From Lacrimispora saccharolytica (GTDB lineage: Bacteria; Bacillota; Clostridia; Lachnospirales; Lachnospiraceae), in the NCBI GenBank assembly GCA_016899975.1, contig JACJJN010000010.1:1-64000 (forward strand): a DNA stretch of 64,000 bases, read 5' to 3'. The notes beneath the pieces are model-generated. The model worked only from the letters and a program-made list of their open reading frames with translations. It was not told the origin of the DNA and did no database searches. Position 1 is the first letter of the stretch; each line of letters starts with the position of its first letter. Made by a program: the position numbers and the translations under genes. Shown piece by piece: positions 50,125 to 58,377 of the stretch.

Positions 50125-50150
50125 CAGCCGTTCAGACAACTGACCGGCTG
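50125..50150. repeat. Dispersed palindrome, copy 5 (wzm-wzt gap)
   Basis: CAGCCGTTCAG-ACAA-CTGACCGGCTG, 11-bp arms with one mismatch, more diverged from the other four copies. It lies inside the operon between the wzm stop and the wzt start. Confidence 0.5.
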
Positions 50151-50159
50151 ACCGAACTG

Positions 50160-51545
50160 TCATAGCACATCGGCAAAATGTGGTTTCAAACGTTTGAAAA
50201 TAAACGCTCCGATCCCAAAAAGTACCGCTGTTACAACCCAGAAGTAAAGCCCCCAGCTCACATGAGCCATCACGCTGACATGTCCCAGCATAGAATCTCT
50301 GTACCCAGTGACAATATAATACATGGGATTCAGCTTAAACAGCTTTATCACAAGCGGATGATCCGCCATCACTGAATTAATATCCCACATAATCGGTGTA
50401 AGCCAAACACCTACCTGAAGCAAAATGTTAATAATCTGCGTCAGATCGCGGAAGAAAACAACAATCGCACTTGTGGCATAGACAAGCGCCAGTACGAAGC
50501 AGAATCCACAGAATGCATAATAAATCAACTGCAGGACATACGGAGTTGGGAAATACCCGTATCCGCTGCACAAAACCAGCGCAAAGGCAACAAAAAACAC
50601 ATGTACAAAACCTGCAGAAATAATCTTTACAATCGGCAGTATACTAATTTTGAACACAACTTTTTTTACCAGGTAATTATACTCCAGAAGTGCATTCGTA
50701 CCGCCATTCAACGCATCCTGGAAAAAGAACCATGGGATGATACCTGTTGTCAGATAGAGAACAAAAGGGTAATTATCCACATTTCCCGACCGCAGTCCGA
50801 CAGAGAATACAAACCAGTAGACCAAAATCGTAACAATCGGCTGAATAAACGCCCAGACAATTCCCAAATAGGAACCGGCATATTTGGTTTTGAAATCGTT
50901 CACTGAAAGCTTAAGGATCAGTCTCCTGTTCTGCAGAAGCTCCATAGGCAGAACCATGAGCTTTTTCCGCAGCAGAAACAGCACAAGTATTCCAAGATCC
51001 AGAACTGCCAGAACCGCGATATTTCTCATCATCTGGCTCTGCGCTGCCTCTCGTTCCAATGGCTCTGACAGTGCGGAAGAATCTACCATAACCGCCAGAA
51101 ATGGATCTGTTCCCGATGTTTCTATCACAGTCTGACCGTCTTCTGACCGAACAGACGCAATCTGCTGCTGCGCCAGTGAATCCGAAAAAATTTCAGGCGA
51201 AAGCTCAACAACCGTATCCCCATACTGCAGATACATCTTTCGTATCTGATATTCTCCCGGGTCTGTCCCAAGATCCAAACGAACCATCGCCGCCCATGAG
51301 GTAATGTGGAATTCCAATTCCTGGTATTCTCCCACTTCTGTATAGGCGATTTTCTCACTGTTCGCTTCCTGGAATGCAGTGTTTTCACCATAATAAAGTT
51401 GTATCACATCTTCATGATCAGCTTTCATTTCCACAAAAAAGCCGAATACCCCAGAAGCCGGCGTTCGATAACTGAAAATATAGATATTCAGCGCTACTAC
51501 AACCGCCGCCAGCACAAGTACAAAAAATTTCTTCTTGTTTGACAT
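50160..51545 (-). CDS. wzm: ABC-2 glycan export permease with N-terminal extracytoplasmic domain
   Basis: 461 residues, against about 260-270 for standard Wzm/TagG. The C-terminal part from about residue 200 (LLQNRRLILKLSVNDFKTKYAGSYLG, given here in outline) is a normal ABC-2 permease with six helices. In front of it is an extra unit: a membrane helix (about 6-26), a roughly 145-residue beta-rich region predicted outside the membrane, and a second helix (about 172-194). The extra domain has no motif I recognise. It may contact the emerging glycan or a wall ligase. It forms the exporter with Wzt encoded 66 nt downstream. Confidence 0.88.
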   Translation of the reverse strand: MSNKKKFFVLVLAAVVVALNIYIFSYRTPASGVFGFFVEMKADHEDVIQLYYGENTAFQEANSEKIAYTEVGEYQELEFHITSWAAMVRLDLGTDPGEYQIRKMYLQYGDTVVELSPEIFSDSLAQQQIASVRSEDGQTVIETSGTDPFLAVMVDSSALSEPLEREAAQSQMMRNIAVLAVLDLGILVLFLLRKKLMVLPMELLQNRRLILKLSVNDFKTKYAGSYLGIVWAFIQPIVTILVYWFVFSVGLRSGNVDNYPFVLYLTTGIIPWFFFQDALNGGTNALLEYNYLVKKVVFKISILPIVKIISAGFVHVFFVAFALVLCSGYGYFPTPYVLQLIYYAFCGFCFVLALVYATSAIVVFFRDLTQIINILLQVGVWLTPIMWDINSVMADHPLVIKLFKLNPMYYIVTGYRDSMLGHVSVMAHVSWGLYFWVVTAVLFGIGAFIFKRLKPHFADVL

Positions 51546-51546
51546 A

Positions 51547-52119
51547 TTATAACTCCCGGTTTTCTGTATACTCCTGTATACCTCCCCACTTCTGATCTTT
51601 TTCAGAAATAATCAGATCCTCACGGGTCATTCCATCCGGCATCGGCCATTCCACGCCAATCTTAGGATCTGCCCAGAATAAGCCGCCTTCGTCATTCGGA
51701 TGATAAAAATCTGTACATTTATATGCAAACTCTGCATAGTCAGAAAGTACGATAAACCCATGTGCAAAGTTTTTCGGAATAAAAAACTGCTTCTTATTTT
51801 CCGCAGAAAGAAGGACACCATACCACTTTCCATATGTTTTGGAACCTGGACGAAGATCCACAGCAACATCGAACACTTCTCCGCTGACAACTCTTACCAG
51901 TTTATCCTGTGGATAATTAATCTGAAAATGAAGGCCGCGCAGTACGCCCTTTCTGGACGCAGACTGATTGTCTTGGACAAATTCCATATCAATTCCTGCT
52001 TCTTTATAATCATTGTAATTATAAGTTTCCATAAAATATCCACGCTCATCGCCGAACACTGTCGGTGTGATAACCTTCAAACCTTCAATTTCACATGTTT
52101 CCACTGTTATTTTTCCCAC
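51547..52119 (-). CDS. rfbC: dTDP-4-dehydrorhamnose 3,5-epimerase
   Basis: 190 residues from a GTG at 52119, preferred because AAAAGAGGTAATTGCT precedes it; a TTG further upstream at 52149 has no ribosome site. It shows the RmlC cupin pattern: GDERGYFMETYN near the start, QDNQSASRKGVLRGLHFQ with the catalytic His, and LVRVVSGEVFDVAVDLR. The enzyme epimerises dTDP-4-keto-6-deoxyglucose at C3 and C5 on the way to dTDP-L-rhamnose. It follows rfbB; rfbA and rfbD are not in the window and must be elsewhere. Confidence 0.95.
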   Translation of the reverse strand: MGKITVETCEIEGLKVITPTVFGDERGYFMETYNYNDYKEAGIDMEFVQDNQSASRKGVLRGLHFQINYPQDKLVRVVSGEVFDVAVDLRPGSKTYGKWYGVLLSAENKKQFFIPKNFAHGFIVLSDYAEFAYKCTDFYHPNDEGGLFWADPKIGVEWPMPDGMTREDLIISEKDQKWGGIQEYTENREL

Positions 52120-52213
52120 AGCAATTACCTCTTTTCTGTATATTTTCAATTATCTGTATTTTACGCAAAAATGCAGTGTACATCAAGCCACTGCAATTTT
52201 GCCCCACTCATTT

Positions 52214-53296
52214 TTATTTGTCTTTATACATTTCCGTGTAATATTTCTGATAGTCTCCGCTTGTCACGTTATTCATCCACTCTTCATGTTCGAAAAACCA
52301 TGCAATCGTTTTGCGAATTCCCTCTTCAAAACAGGTCTCCGGATACCAGCCGACTTCTGCTTTGATCTTGTCAGGCGCAATCGCATACCTGCGGTCATGA
52401 CCTTTACGGTCTTCCACATAAGTAATCAGATCTTTGCTGACAAGAGCCTTTCTCGGATCATCGTCCGAAAGCATTTCCTGAAGCGTATCCAGAATAATGT
52501 GGATAATCTGAATATTCTGTTTTTCATTATGTCCGCCGATGTTGTATGTTTCAAACAGACGGCCATTTTCCTGAACCATATCAATTCCTTTACAATGATC
52601 CTCCACGTACAGCCAGTCACGGACATTCTTTCCGTCGCCGTAAACCGGCAGCTTCTTTCCGTGAAGCGCATTGTTGATGATCAGCGGAATCAGTTTCTCA
52701 GGGAACTGATAAGGGCCGTAATTGTTGCTGCAATTGGTGATGTTCGCCGGGAATTTGTATGTGTCCATATATGCTTTTACAAGCATATCTGAAGACGCTT
52801 TGCTCGCAGAATATGGACTGTGAGGATCGTAAGGAGTTGTCTCATAAAAATATCCGCCGTCCTCTTCCAGAGAACCATATACCTCATCGGTCGATACGTG
52901 CAGGAATTTATGGTCTGGCTTGAAAGTACCATCCTCCAGTTCCCAAGCCGCTTTTGCCGCATTCAGCATAACCAGTGTTCCAAGCACGTTTGTCTTTACG
53001 AACACTTCGGGATTCTTAATGCTGCGGTCAACATGGCTTTCCGCCGCAAAATGAACCACCCTCTGGATGTCATATTTCTCAAATAAGGCGTTGATTGCCT
53101 CGCTGTCGCAGATATCCGCTTTCACAAACGTGTAATTTGGTCTGTCTTCAATATCCTTCAGATTCTCGAGGTTTCCTGCATAAGTCAGTTTGTCCACATT
53201 GATAATCTGAATTTCATCACCGTATTTTTTGAACATATAATGAATATAATTGGAACCGATAAATCCTGCTCCTCCTGTCACAAGGTACGTACGCAT
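52214..53296 (-). CDS. rfbB: dTDP-glucose 4,6-dehydratase
   Basis: 360 residues from ATG 53296 (GGAGGAATGAAA upstream gives the better spacing; ATG 53302 is the alternative). This is an SDR-fold enzyme with TGGAGFIGSN for NAD, STDEVYGS with the catalytic Asp/Glu pair, and YSASKASSD with Tyr and Lys. It makes dTDP-4-keto-6-deoxyglucose, the shared precursor for rhamnose (RfbC, next gene) and for the Fuc4N-type sugar of the WecE-like enzyme in cluster 1. It has its own promoter at 53339-53367. Confidence 0.97.
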   Translation of the reverse strand: MRTYLVTGGAGFIGSNYIHYMFKKYGDEIQIINVDKLTYAGNLENLKDIEDRPNYTFVKADICDSEAINALFEKYDIQRVVHFAAESHVDRSIKNPEVFVKTNVLGTLVMLNAAKAAWELEDGTFKPDHKFLHVSTDEVYGSLEEDGGYFYETTPYDPHSPYSASKASSDMLVKAYMDTYKFPANITNCSNNYGPYQFPEKLIPLIINNALHGKKLPVYGDGKNVRDWLYVEDHCKGIDMVQENGRLFETYNIGGHNEKQNIQIIHIILDTLQEMLSDDDPRKALVSKDLITYVEDRKGHDRRYAIAPDKIKAEVGWYPETCFEEGIRKTIAWFFEHEEWMNNVTSGDYQKYYTEMYKDK

Positions 53297-53338
53297 TTTC
53301 ATTCCTCCATTTTACCATTTTCGGTTATTTTCTGGTCT

Positions 53339-53367
53339 ATTATAGCATCATAGACATCAAAAAGCAA
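53339..53367 (-). promoter_or_regulatory. Sigma-A promoter of the rfbB-wzm-wzt segment
   Basis: Minus strand TTGCTT (53367-53362), a 17-bp spacer and TATAAT (53344-53339), in the 75-nt gap after the GtrII-like gene. It allows the dTDP-sugar and export genes to be expressed apart from the upstream half of cluster 2. Confidence 0.78.
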
Positions 53368-53371
53368 TGTT

Positions 53372-54919
53372 CTAAACATCTGATAATTTTATCACAAGAA
53401 GATTGTCGACTACATCAATCGAACCTTCCGCCGGCCAGCTTGGCATCGACGCCGCATGTGCCTTTGCCACCTGGATCTCCTCTACAGAAGCAATCTGCAG
53501 TTCCACTCCCCGCGTCCCCGCAAAATCTCTGAATTTTCCGGTTGAATAAAAATATTGCGGTTCCGTATCCACAAACATATCAAAATACGACCAGCCAATG
53601 ACATCAATCGTAGGATAGCAGGATTTGTTCAGCGTAGCCGCTTTTCTTCCTATTACCGCAACGTGGTAATCATTCAGAGAATAACCAAGCTCATGGATCC
53701 TTCCCATAATCTCATTGTATGTGGCAACGTCCTGTTCATACCTCACATCATCTGTATACCACAGTCTCAGCGTCGTGTTTGTCTGATTCATAGCTACCCA
53801 AAAAGCAAAAACTGTCAGGGCGATGCGAATTCCCGTTTTCACCTGAGGCAGCTTTTCAAAAAAGCCCATCCGCACATTACGTGATGTCAGGTACATCAGA
53901 ACACAGCCGCAGCAAAACGGCAGAGAATACTGGCTTCTGTACACTGGAATTGCCGCTGTGGCAATCGTCATCATAAACGGAGAGAACATGACAAAGAATA
54001 CTGCCAGCCATTTCCAGACACATGTATGAATCGCCTTTTTCCAATTCATCAAAACCACTGCAATCAGAATCAGACACAGAATGCTGTAAGTATAGTCAAA
54101 GAAAAGCAGCTGGTCTATTCCAAAAATCTGTTTAAAATGTGTTATGATATTGTTCACGCAGTCACTAATAGGCGCCTTTCCCCACATGATCTGATCCGTA
54201 AGATACGTATTTGAGGAAAAGAATAGTTTGACCACAATCTGATTGAGAACAAACGCACATACAAAAGGAATAACAACCTTCAGGCACACAAAAAACAGGC
54301 GTTTAAAATCCCTTTCCCTGTACAAAAACAACGCTGCGGCTCCTACTGTAATATATAAAATCACATTCATCTGATAGCTTCCGAAGCTCCAGATCATGAA
54401 CATTACTGCGAGAAACATGCGCAATACACTTCCGCCCTCAATCCAGCGAAAAATCAATCCGAGTGCAACAGCAACCAGCAAAATAGAAAATGCAACCTGA
54501 AAATTCTGAAGCTTAAAAATCCACTGGTTCATCCAAACCGGATGTGTGATTACAACTGCACAGAATACATAATAATTATTACTGTTTTTCTTCTCACTGA
54601 TAAATTCGAACACATAGCAAAACACAAGCAGAAATAGATTGATCGTCACATATGCAAAGGCTGAATTCACATAAGGATTATACCAGCGCACACCAAAAAT
54701 TTTTTCAGTAACAATCAGACCATATCGGCCAATGTCCAGCCAGTTATACATATACCCTGGCATGTTGATCATATAGTCTGTATCCAGCGTAACCGACTGA
54801 CTGAAAATTCTGCATCCATAGACAAGCGCGGTTACAACAAGTGAAAAAATCACAAGATTGCGCCTTTCGCTGCAGAATTTCGCAAACCCTTTTATCATAC
54901 CTGTTTCTTCTTTTTCCAT
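53372..54919 (-). CDS. GtrII-like membrane glucosyltransferase family protein
   Basis: A 515-residue polytopic membrane protein with about eleven helices. After the first helix comes VTLDTDYMIN, an acidic loop in the position of the GT-C DxD motif. The sequence resembles GtrII-type proteins, which transfer glucose or similar sugars from polyprenyl phosphate to surface glycans. A C-terminal soluble region of about 100 residues follows the last helix. The start chosen at 54919 has GAGGGG upstream. It probably decorates the glycan outside the cell; sugar unknown. Confidence 0.75.
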   Translation of the reverse strand: MEKEETGMIKGFAKFCSERRNLVIFSLVVTALVYGCRIFSQSVTLDTDYMINMPGYMYNWLDIGRYGLIVTEKIFGVRWYNPYVNSAFAYVTINLFLLVFCYVFEFISEKKNSNNYYVFCAVVITHPVWMNQWIFKLQNFQVAFSILLVAVALGLIFRWIEGGSVLRMFLAVMFMIWSFGSYQMNVILYITVGAAALFLYRERDFKRLFFVCLKVVIPFVCAFVLNQIVVKLFFSSNTYLTDQIMWGKAPISDCVNNIITHFKQIFGIDQLLFFDYTYSILCLILIAVVLMNWKKAIHTCVWKWLAVFFVMFSPFMMTIATAAIPVYRSQYSLPFCCGCVLMYLTSRNVRMGFFEKLPQVKTGIRIALTVFAFWVAMNQTNTTLRLWYTDDVRYEQDVATYNEIMGRIHELGYSLNDYHVAVIGRKAATLNKSCYPTIDVIGWSYFDMFVDTEPQYFYSTGKFRDFAGTRGVELQIASVEEIQVAKAHAASMPSWPAEGSIDVVDNLLVIKLSDV

Positions 54920-54949
54920 TCTTTTTCCCCTCTCAGTACTCTATAATGA

Positions 54950-56827
54950 TCAGACCATCTGATAGCTGTAGCCAATCAGATACGGATTTTCTTCTGCATC
55001 CATCGCATAAACATGAATTATATATTTACCTCTTCGATATTCAAAGTCACTTGCCGCAACTTCATACTGATAGCTTCCGTCTTCGGAAGGGGTCATTTCA
55101 TACCATTTGATCACAGACTGATCCCCATCCGGCCACACTGCACAGAGAATGGATCGGGGCTCAATACTGGACTGGATGTTTGAAACATTAACGCTGAATG
55201 TATTCGTCTCCGTATTATAGGCACCTACGGTGATATCAGCGGTTATCAGAGGCTCTTCTGCAGCAGTTCCGGCTTCCTCCGTTGTCCCCTGCTCCGTCTG
55301 TTCTTCCTGTTCCAGCCCAATGTCGGAAGTAAGCTCATTGATCAGCTCAGATCGTTTGGAAATTTCCTGGCTTTCTCTCTCATAGCCATATACCTCGGAC
55401 AGTGTCGACTTTCCGGAAAACAGATTGGTCCCAAGTCCAAGCCGCTCTCCTTCTATTCCCACTCCAAGACTCGCCAGCGTCGTCGGAAAATTATCAAAGG
55501 TTGTATAGGTGCGGTATTCCTCCCACTGACTCTCTGCCGCAGCGTTAATATATGTAGTATATACCTTTCTCGTGTAATCTTCAGGCACATCTTCACAAAA
55601 ATCACTGTCCATAGTCAGATGATCACCGGAAATCACAATGGTCGTATTTTCATAGAACGGCTGTTCCTGAACCCACTGAACAAATTCAGACACCTGCCGG
55701 CTTGAACATGCCATGACATTCGCATAAACATTGTCCCCAAACAGATCCGGACAATCCTCACACATATAACCATCCTCAAAATGAGTATCCGCCGTCAGCA
55801 GCGTCAGGTTGAACGGCTCGTCCTGTGCCGCAAGGTCTGTCAGTTCTTCTTTTGCAAAATCGAAAAGACGCTTATCCTCATATCCCCACCAAACATTATA
55901 TCCATATGGGATCATATTATTTTCCAGCGCATACTTGTAATCGATAATGTTATAATCCCCGTGTTCCTCATAAAATAATTTTCTTCCGCCGAACTCAGCG
56001 TCAGAACCGATCATCAGTGTCTGACTGTATCCGGCATCCTCCAGGATATCCCCGATGGAAACAATTCCAGGGAAGAAGGACTCCTGCGTATTCATGGAAT
56101 TTTTCTCAATGGGAATATTCATGGGAAGACCGGTGCTCTGCGCAAACATTGCTCCGATTGTCCATGTCGCGCCCGGCATCGCATATCCGCCATTCAACGT
56201 CTGATCATCACCAGAGAAATTTTCATTCTGCAGCGAAAGCTCCGTCAGTTCAGGGATCACATTCTGCTCAAACGCCCCTCCGTTTTCCGTACTGCTGTAA
56301 GTATTCTCCATGGATTCCAGATAAATGTAAATCAGATTTCTTTTCCGCTCCGGAAACGTCAGTGCCACATCTCGCGGATCCACGTAATTGTCATCAATAA
56401 ACGTAGAATACTCCGACTGATTGTTCGCATAAGCGGATACATCCAGTGTCGTCCACACATTGGAAACGCTTACTCCAGTCATGATAAGGGAAAGTACCAT
56501 GATCACGGACAAAAATGAATTGTAGATCTTCCGTTTTTTTCTGAGGAACGCACAGGCAAAGATCAGCAGGACACAGACAATGCCTGTGATCGTCACACAG
56601 TATTGGACAAAATCCCAGATCATATCCATATTCGTCCCCTCGAGACTGGTGTTCAGATGGTACACCAGTTCTTCCATGGTAAGCCCGGTCCATGTTTTCA
56701 GCATCCACTGACAGGAACGTGAAAGGAGTACGGCAATGGTAGCCACAGCGATCACGATAACGGTGCAGACCCGGATCAATATCTTTCTTCGCTTCCCATG
56801 GTTTTCATTTTCGTTTCTTTTTTTCAT
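54950..56827 (-). CDS. LtaS-type phosphoglycerol transferase/sulfatase-fold enzyme with C-terminal GBS Bsp-like domain
   Basis: 625 residues. Three N-terminal membrane helices (about 18-36, 72-95 and 103-122; LtaS has five) precede an extracellular sulfatase-fold domain. It has metal ligand Glu171 and nucleophile Thr176 in LESMENTYSS, plus TADTHFE and ISGDHLTMDSD. The family transfers phosphoglycerol or similar groups to surface polymers. After an acidic Glu/Thr-rich linker (about 490-520), residues 530-625 match the GBS Bsp-like wall-associated domain pattern (VSNIQSS, CAVWPDGDQSVIKWYE, GKYIIHVYA). That fusion is unusual for LtaS proteins and may hold the enzyme at the wall. Confidence 0.85.
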   Translation of the reverse strand: MKKRNENENHGKRRKILIRVCTVIVIAVATIAVLLSRSCQWMLKTWTGLTMEELVYHLNTSLEGTNMDMIWDFVQYCVTITGIVCVLLIFACAFLRKKRKIYNSFLSVIMVLSLIMTGVSVSNVWTTLDVSAYANNQSEYSTFIDDNYVDPRDVALTFPERKRNLIYIYLESMENTYSSTENGGAFEQNVIPELTELSLQNENFSGDDQTLNGGYAMPGATWTIGAMFAQSTGLPMNIPIEKNSMNTQESFFPGIVSIGDILEDAGYSQTLMIGSDAEFGGRKLFYEEHGDYNIIDYKYALENNMIPYGYNVWWGYEDKRLFDFAKEELTDLAAQDEPFNLTLLTADTHFEDGYMCEDCPDLFGDNVYANVMACSSRQVSEFVQWVQEQPFYENTTIVISGDHLTMDSDFCEDVPEDYTRKVYTTYINAAAESQWEEYRTYTTFDNFPTTLASLGVGIEGERLGLGTNLFSGKSTLSEVYGYERESQEISKRSELINELTSDIGLEQEEQTEQGTTEEAGTAAEEPLITADITVGAYNTETNTFSVNVSNIQSSIEPRSILCAVWPDGDQSVIKWYEMTPSEDGSYQYEVAASDFEYRRGKYIIHVYAMDAEENPYLIGYSYQMV

Positions 56828-56853
56828 TTTGACACACCCTTGTTTTTTTATTT

Positions 56854-57192
56854 TTATGGCATCGTATAGATCAGCACGCCTGCCACAATTAACAGATTCC
56901 CTATCAGTTTCCCCCTCGTGATCTTCTCCTTCAGCACCAGCCAGGACAAGATCAGCACAAACACATAAGTAAACGTATCAAGCACCGGTCCATACTTCAG
57001 TTCCACCTGCGTATATGCGTAGGTATTGACCAGCAGTACAGCTCCGAAAATCAGATATGCAGTGATCACCCGCCAATTCAGATATTCTTTCAGGATACTT
57101 TCGTGTTCCTGATTGGCGCTTTGTTTCAAAAGGATCTGGGAGACCGCAGAAAACGCGGTACACACCAGCATCAGCAGCATATATTTATTCAT
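56854..57192 (-). CDS. Small multidrug-resistance/EamA-type four-helix transporter, subunit 2
   Basis: 112 residues with four hydrophobic helices, the size of SMR proteins and of ArnE/ArnF, which flip undecaprenyl-phosphate-aminoarabinose as a heterodimer. A Glu-Leu-Lys-Tyr-Gly segment (VELKYGP) sits between helices 2 and 3 and a LKEKITRGK loop before helix 4. It starts 8 nt inside the end of the preceding, similar gene (57185-57565), so the two are made together. A role as lipid-linked sugar flippase for the GT-C enzymes nearby is inference. Confidence 0.72.
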   Translation of the reverse strand: MNKYMLLMLVCTAFSAVSQILLKQSANQEHESILKEYLNWRVITAYLIFGAVLLVNTYAYTQVELKYGPVLDTFTYVFVLILSWLVLKEKITRGKLIGNLLIVAGVLIYTMP

Positions 57193-57565
57193 ACCTTTGC
57201 ACCACCATCACTCCCATCAGCACCACAAGAAGGCCGATGATATTTTTCACACTCAGGCTTTCCTGAAAGATCACCACCGCCCACACCTGAGACCAGATCA
57301 GGTAAACGCTCCGGTTGGCATAGGCCGTAGACAAAGAAAATTTTTTGATCACCTTCTGCCAGGCAATCGCGTAGACCCCGCAGTTGGCTGCCATCAAAAA
57401 CAGGAACAGATACAACAGCGGATTTTTCAGTCCTCCATGGTTGAACTGTACCGACGCGCATTTGGAAAACACGCTGGTCAGAGAAAACAGCAGGATATTC
57501 AGATGCAGCTGAATGTAGTTCCGTGTTTTTTTCCTTTTTTCCATTGAAACCTGATTCTCCATCAT
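57185..57565 (-). CDS. Small multidrug-resistance/EamA-type four-helix transporter, subunit 1
   Basis: 126 residues with four hydrophobic helices and a basic N-terminus. It shares with the next gene the SMR-like layout and a LSTAYANRSVYLIWSQVWAVV segment similar to ArnE/EamA proteins. It overlaps the upstream membrane protein gene by 4 nt and the partner transporter gene by 8 nt. A heterodimeric pair encoded like this normally acts as one flippase or exporter. Substrate unknown; polyprenyl-phosphate sugar is the best guess from the surrounding glycan genes. Confidence 0.72.
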   Translation of the reverse strand: MMENQVSMEKRKKTRNYIQLHLNILLFSLTSVFSKCASVQFNHGGLKNPLLYLFLFLMAANCGVYAIAWQKVIKKFSLSTAYANRSVYLIWSQVWAVVIFQESLSVKNIIGLLVVLMGVMVVQRYE

Positions 57566-58329
57566 CTCACATCCTTATAGACCTGATAATTTCCCACTGC
57601 TCCCAAAAGTTCGAAGTCTTCCTCCGCCATCGCCTCAATCATGCCGCCCACAGCCGGATACACCAGATAATTGCACTCAAACTTCCTTAACGCCGCCGCC
57701 AGTTCCGTCGGCTGAACCGGCTGTGCATGCATTGCATCCCTCAACTCCTGTTTTTCCGGATATTCATTTGCCCATCTTCCATAGGGAAGATAGATATCGG
57801 TATCATACTGACGGAGTTCACACAGAATCTCATCGGGAACAGACACGCGGATGATCTCTCCCTCCTGCCGGTCTGCCTCCAGCATCTCACAGATCATGAT
57901 CGTCTCTTCCATGAGCTTCTGGGAATTTTCTGCCCTTACAAAACCGCCGTTCGTATACAGATTTCTTCCGGATACCACCAGCACGATCACCACAGCCGCT
58001 ACACTGAGTACACGTTTCCAGCCTCTGAGCTTTTCTCCATCAACAAACCACGCACTGATAAACGCTGCAAAAACCGGAACCGGAAGAATCCAGAACATTC
58101 TCCAGTATACATCTTCCCCGATCAGTGAAGCAATGATCTTTGCAGTAACCGGAAAATAATACAGAATCAAAAACAGGATCGTATATCCTGTAAACAGGTA
58201 TTTCCACTTTTTGTCAATTCTTGGATCCCGGAGAATCCAGATCAGACAAATCAGATACAGTACATGGTAAAATCCAGTGCCTGCATAGGACTGAAACCAC
58301 TGTACCGCCATATCCAATGCTTCTCTCAA
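57562..58329 (-). CDS. Membrane protein, C-terminal half of a possible GT-C-like pair
   Basis: 255 residues with about four hydrophobic segments in the first 125 residues and a soluble C-terminal part (about 130-255). The start is TTG, supported by AAGGAGGAAAGAAAGC. I do not recognise a conserved catalytic motif. It follows a 343-residue polytopic protein (58378-59409) with a 48-nt gap; together they equal the size and layout of YfhO/GT-C-type proteins, so they could be halves of a split enzyme. Its stop overlaps the SMR pair by 4 nt. Confidence 0.55.
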   Translation of the reverse strand: MREALDMAVQWFQSYAGTGFYHVLYLICLIWILRDPRIDKKWKYLFTGYTILFLILYYFPVTAKIIASLIGEDVYWRMFWILPVPVFAAFISAWFVDGEKLRGWKRVLSVAAVVIVLVVSGRNLYTNGGFVRAENSQKLMEETIMICEMLEADRQEGEIIRVSVPDEILCELRQYDTDIYLPYGRWANEYPEKQELRDAMHAQPVQPTELAAALRKFECNYLVYPAVGGMIEAMAEEDFELLGAVGNYQVYKDVR

Positions 58330-58377
58330 GCTTTCTTTCCTCCTTCACTGGCAACATGTCCCTTCCTGCATCGTAAT

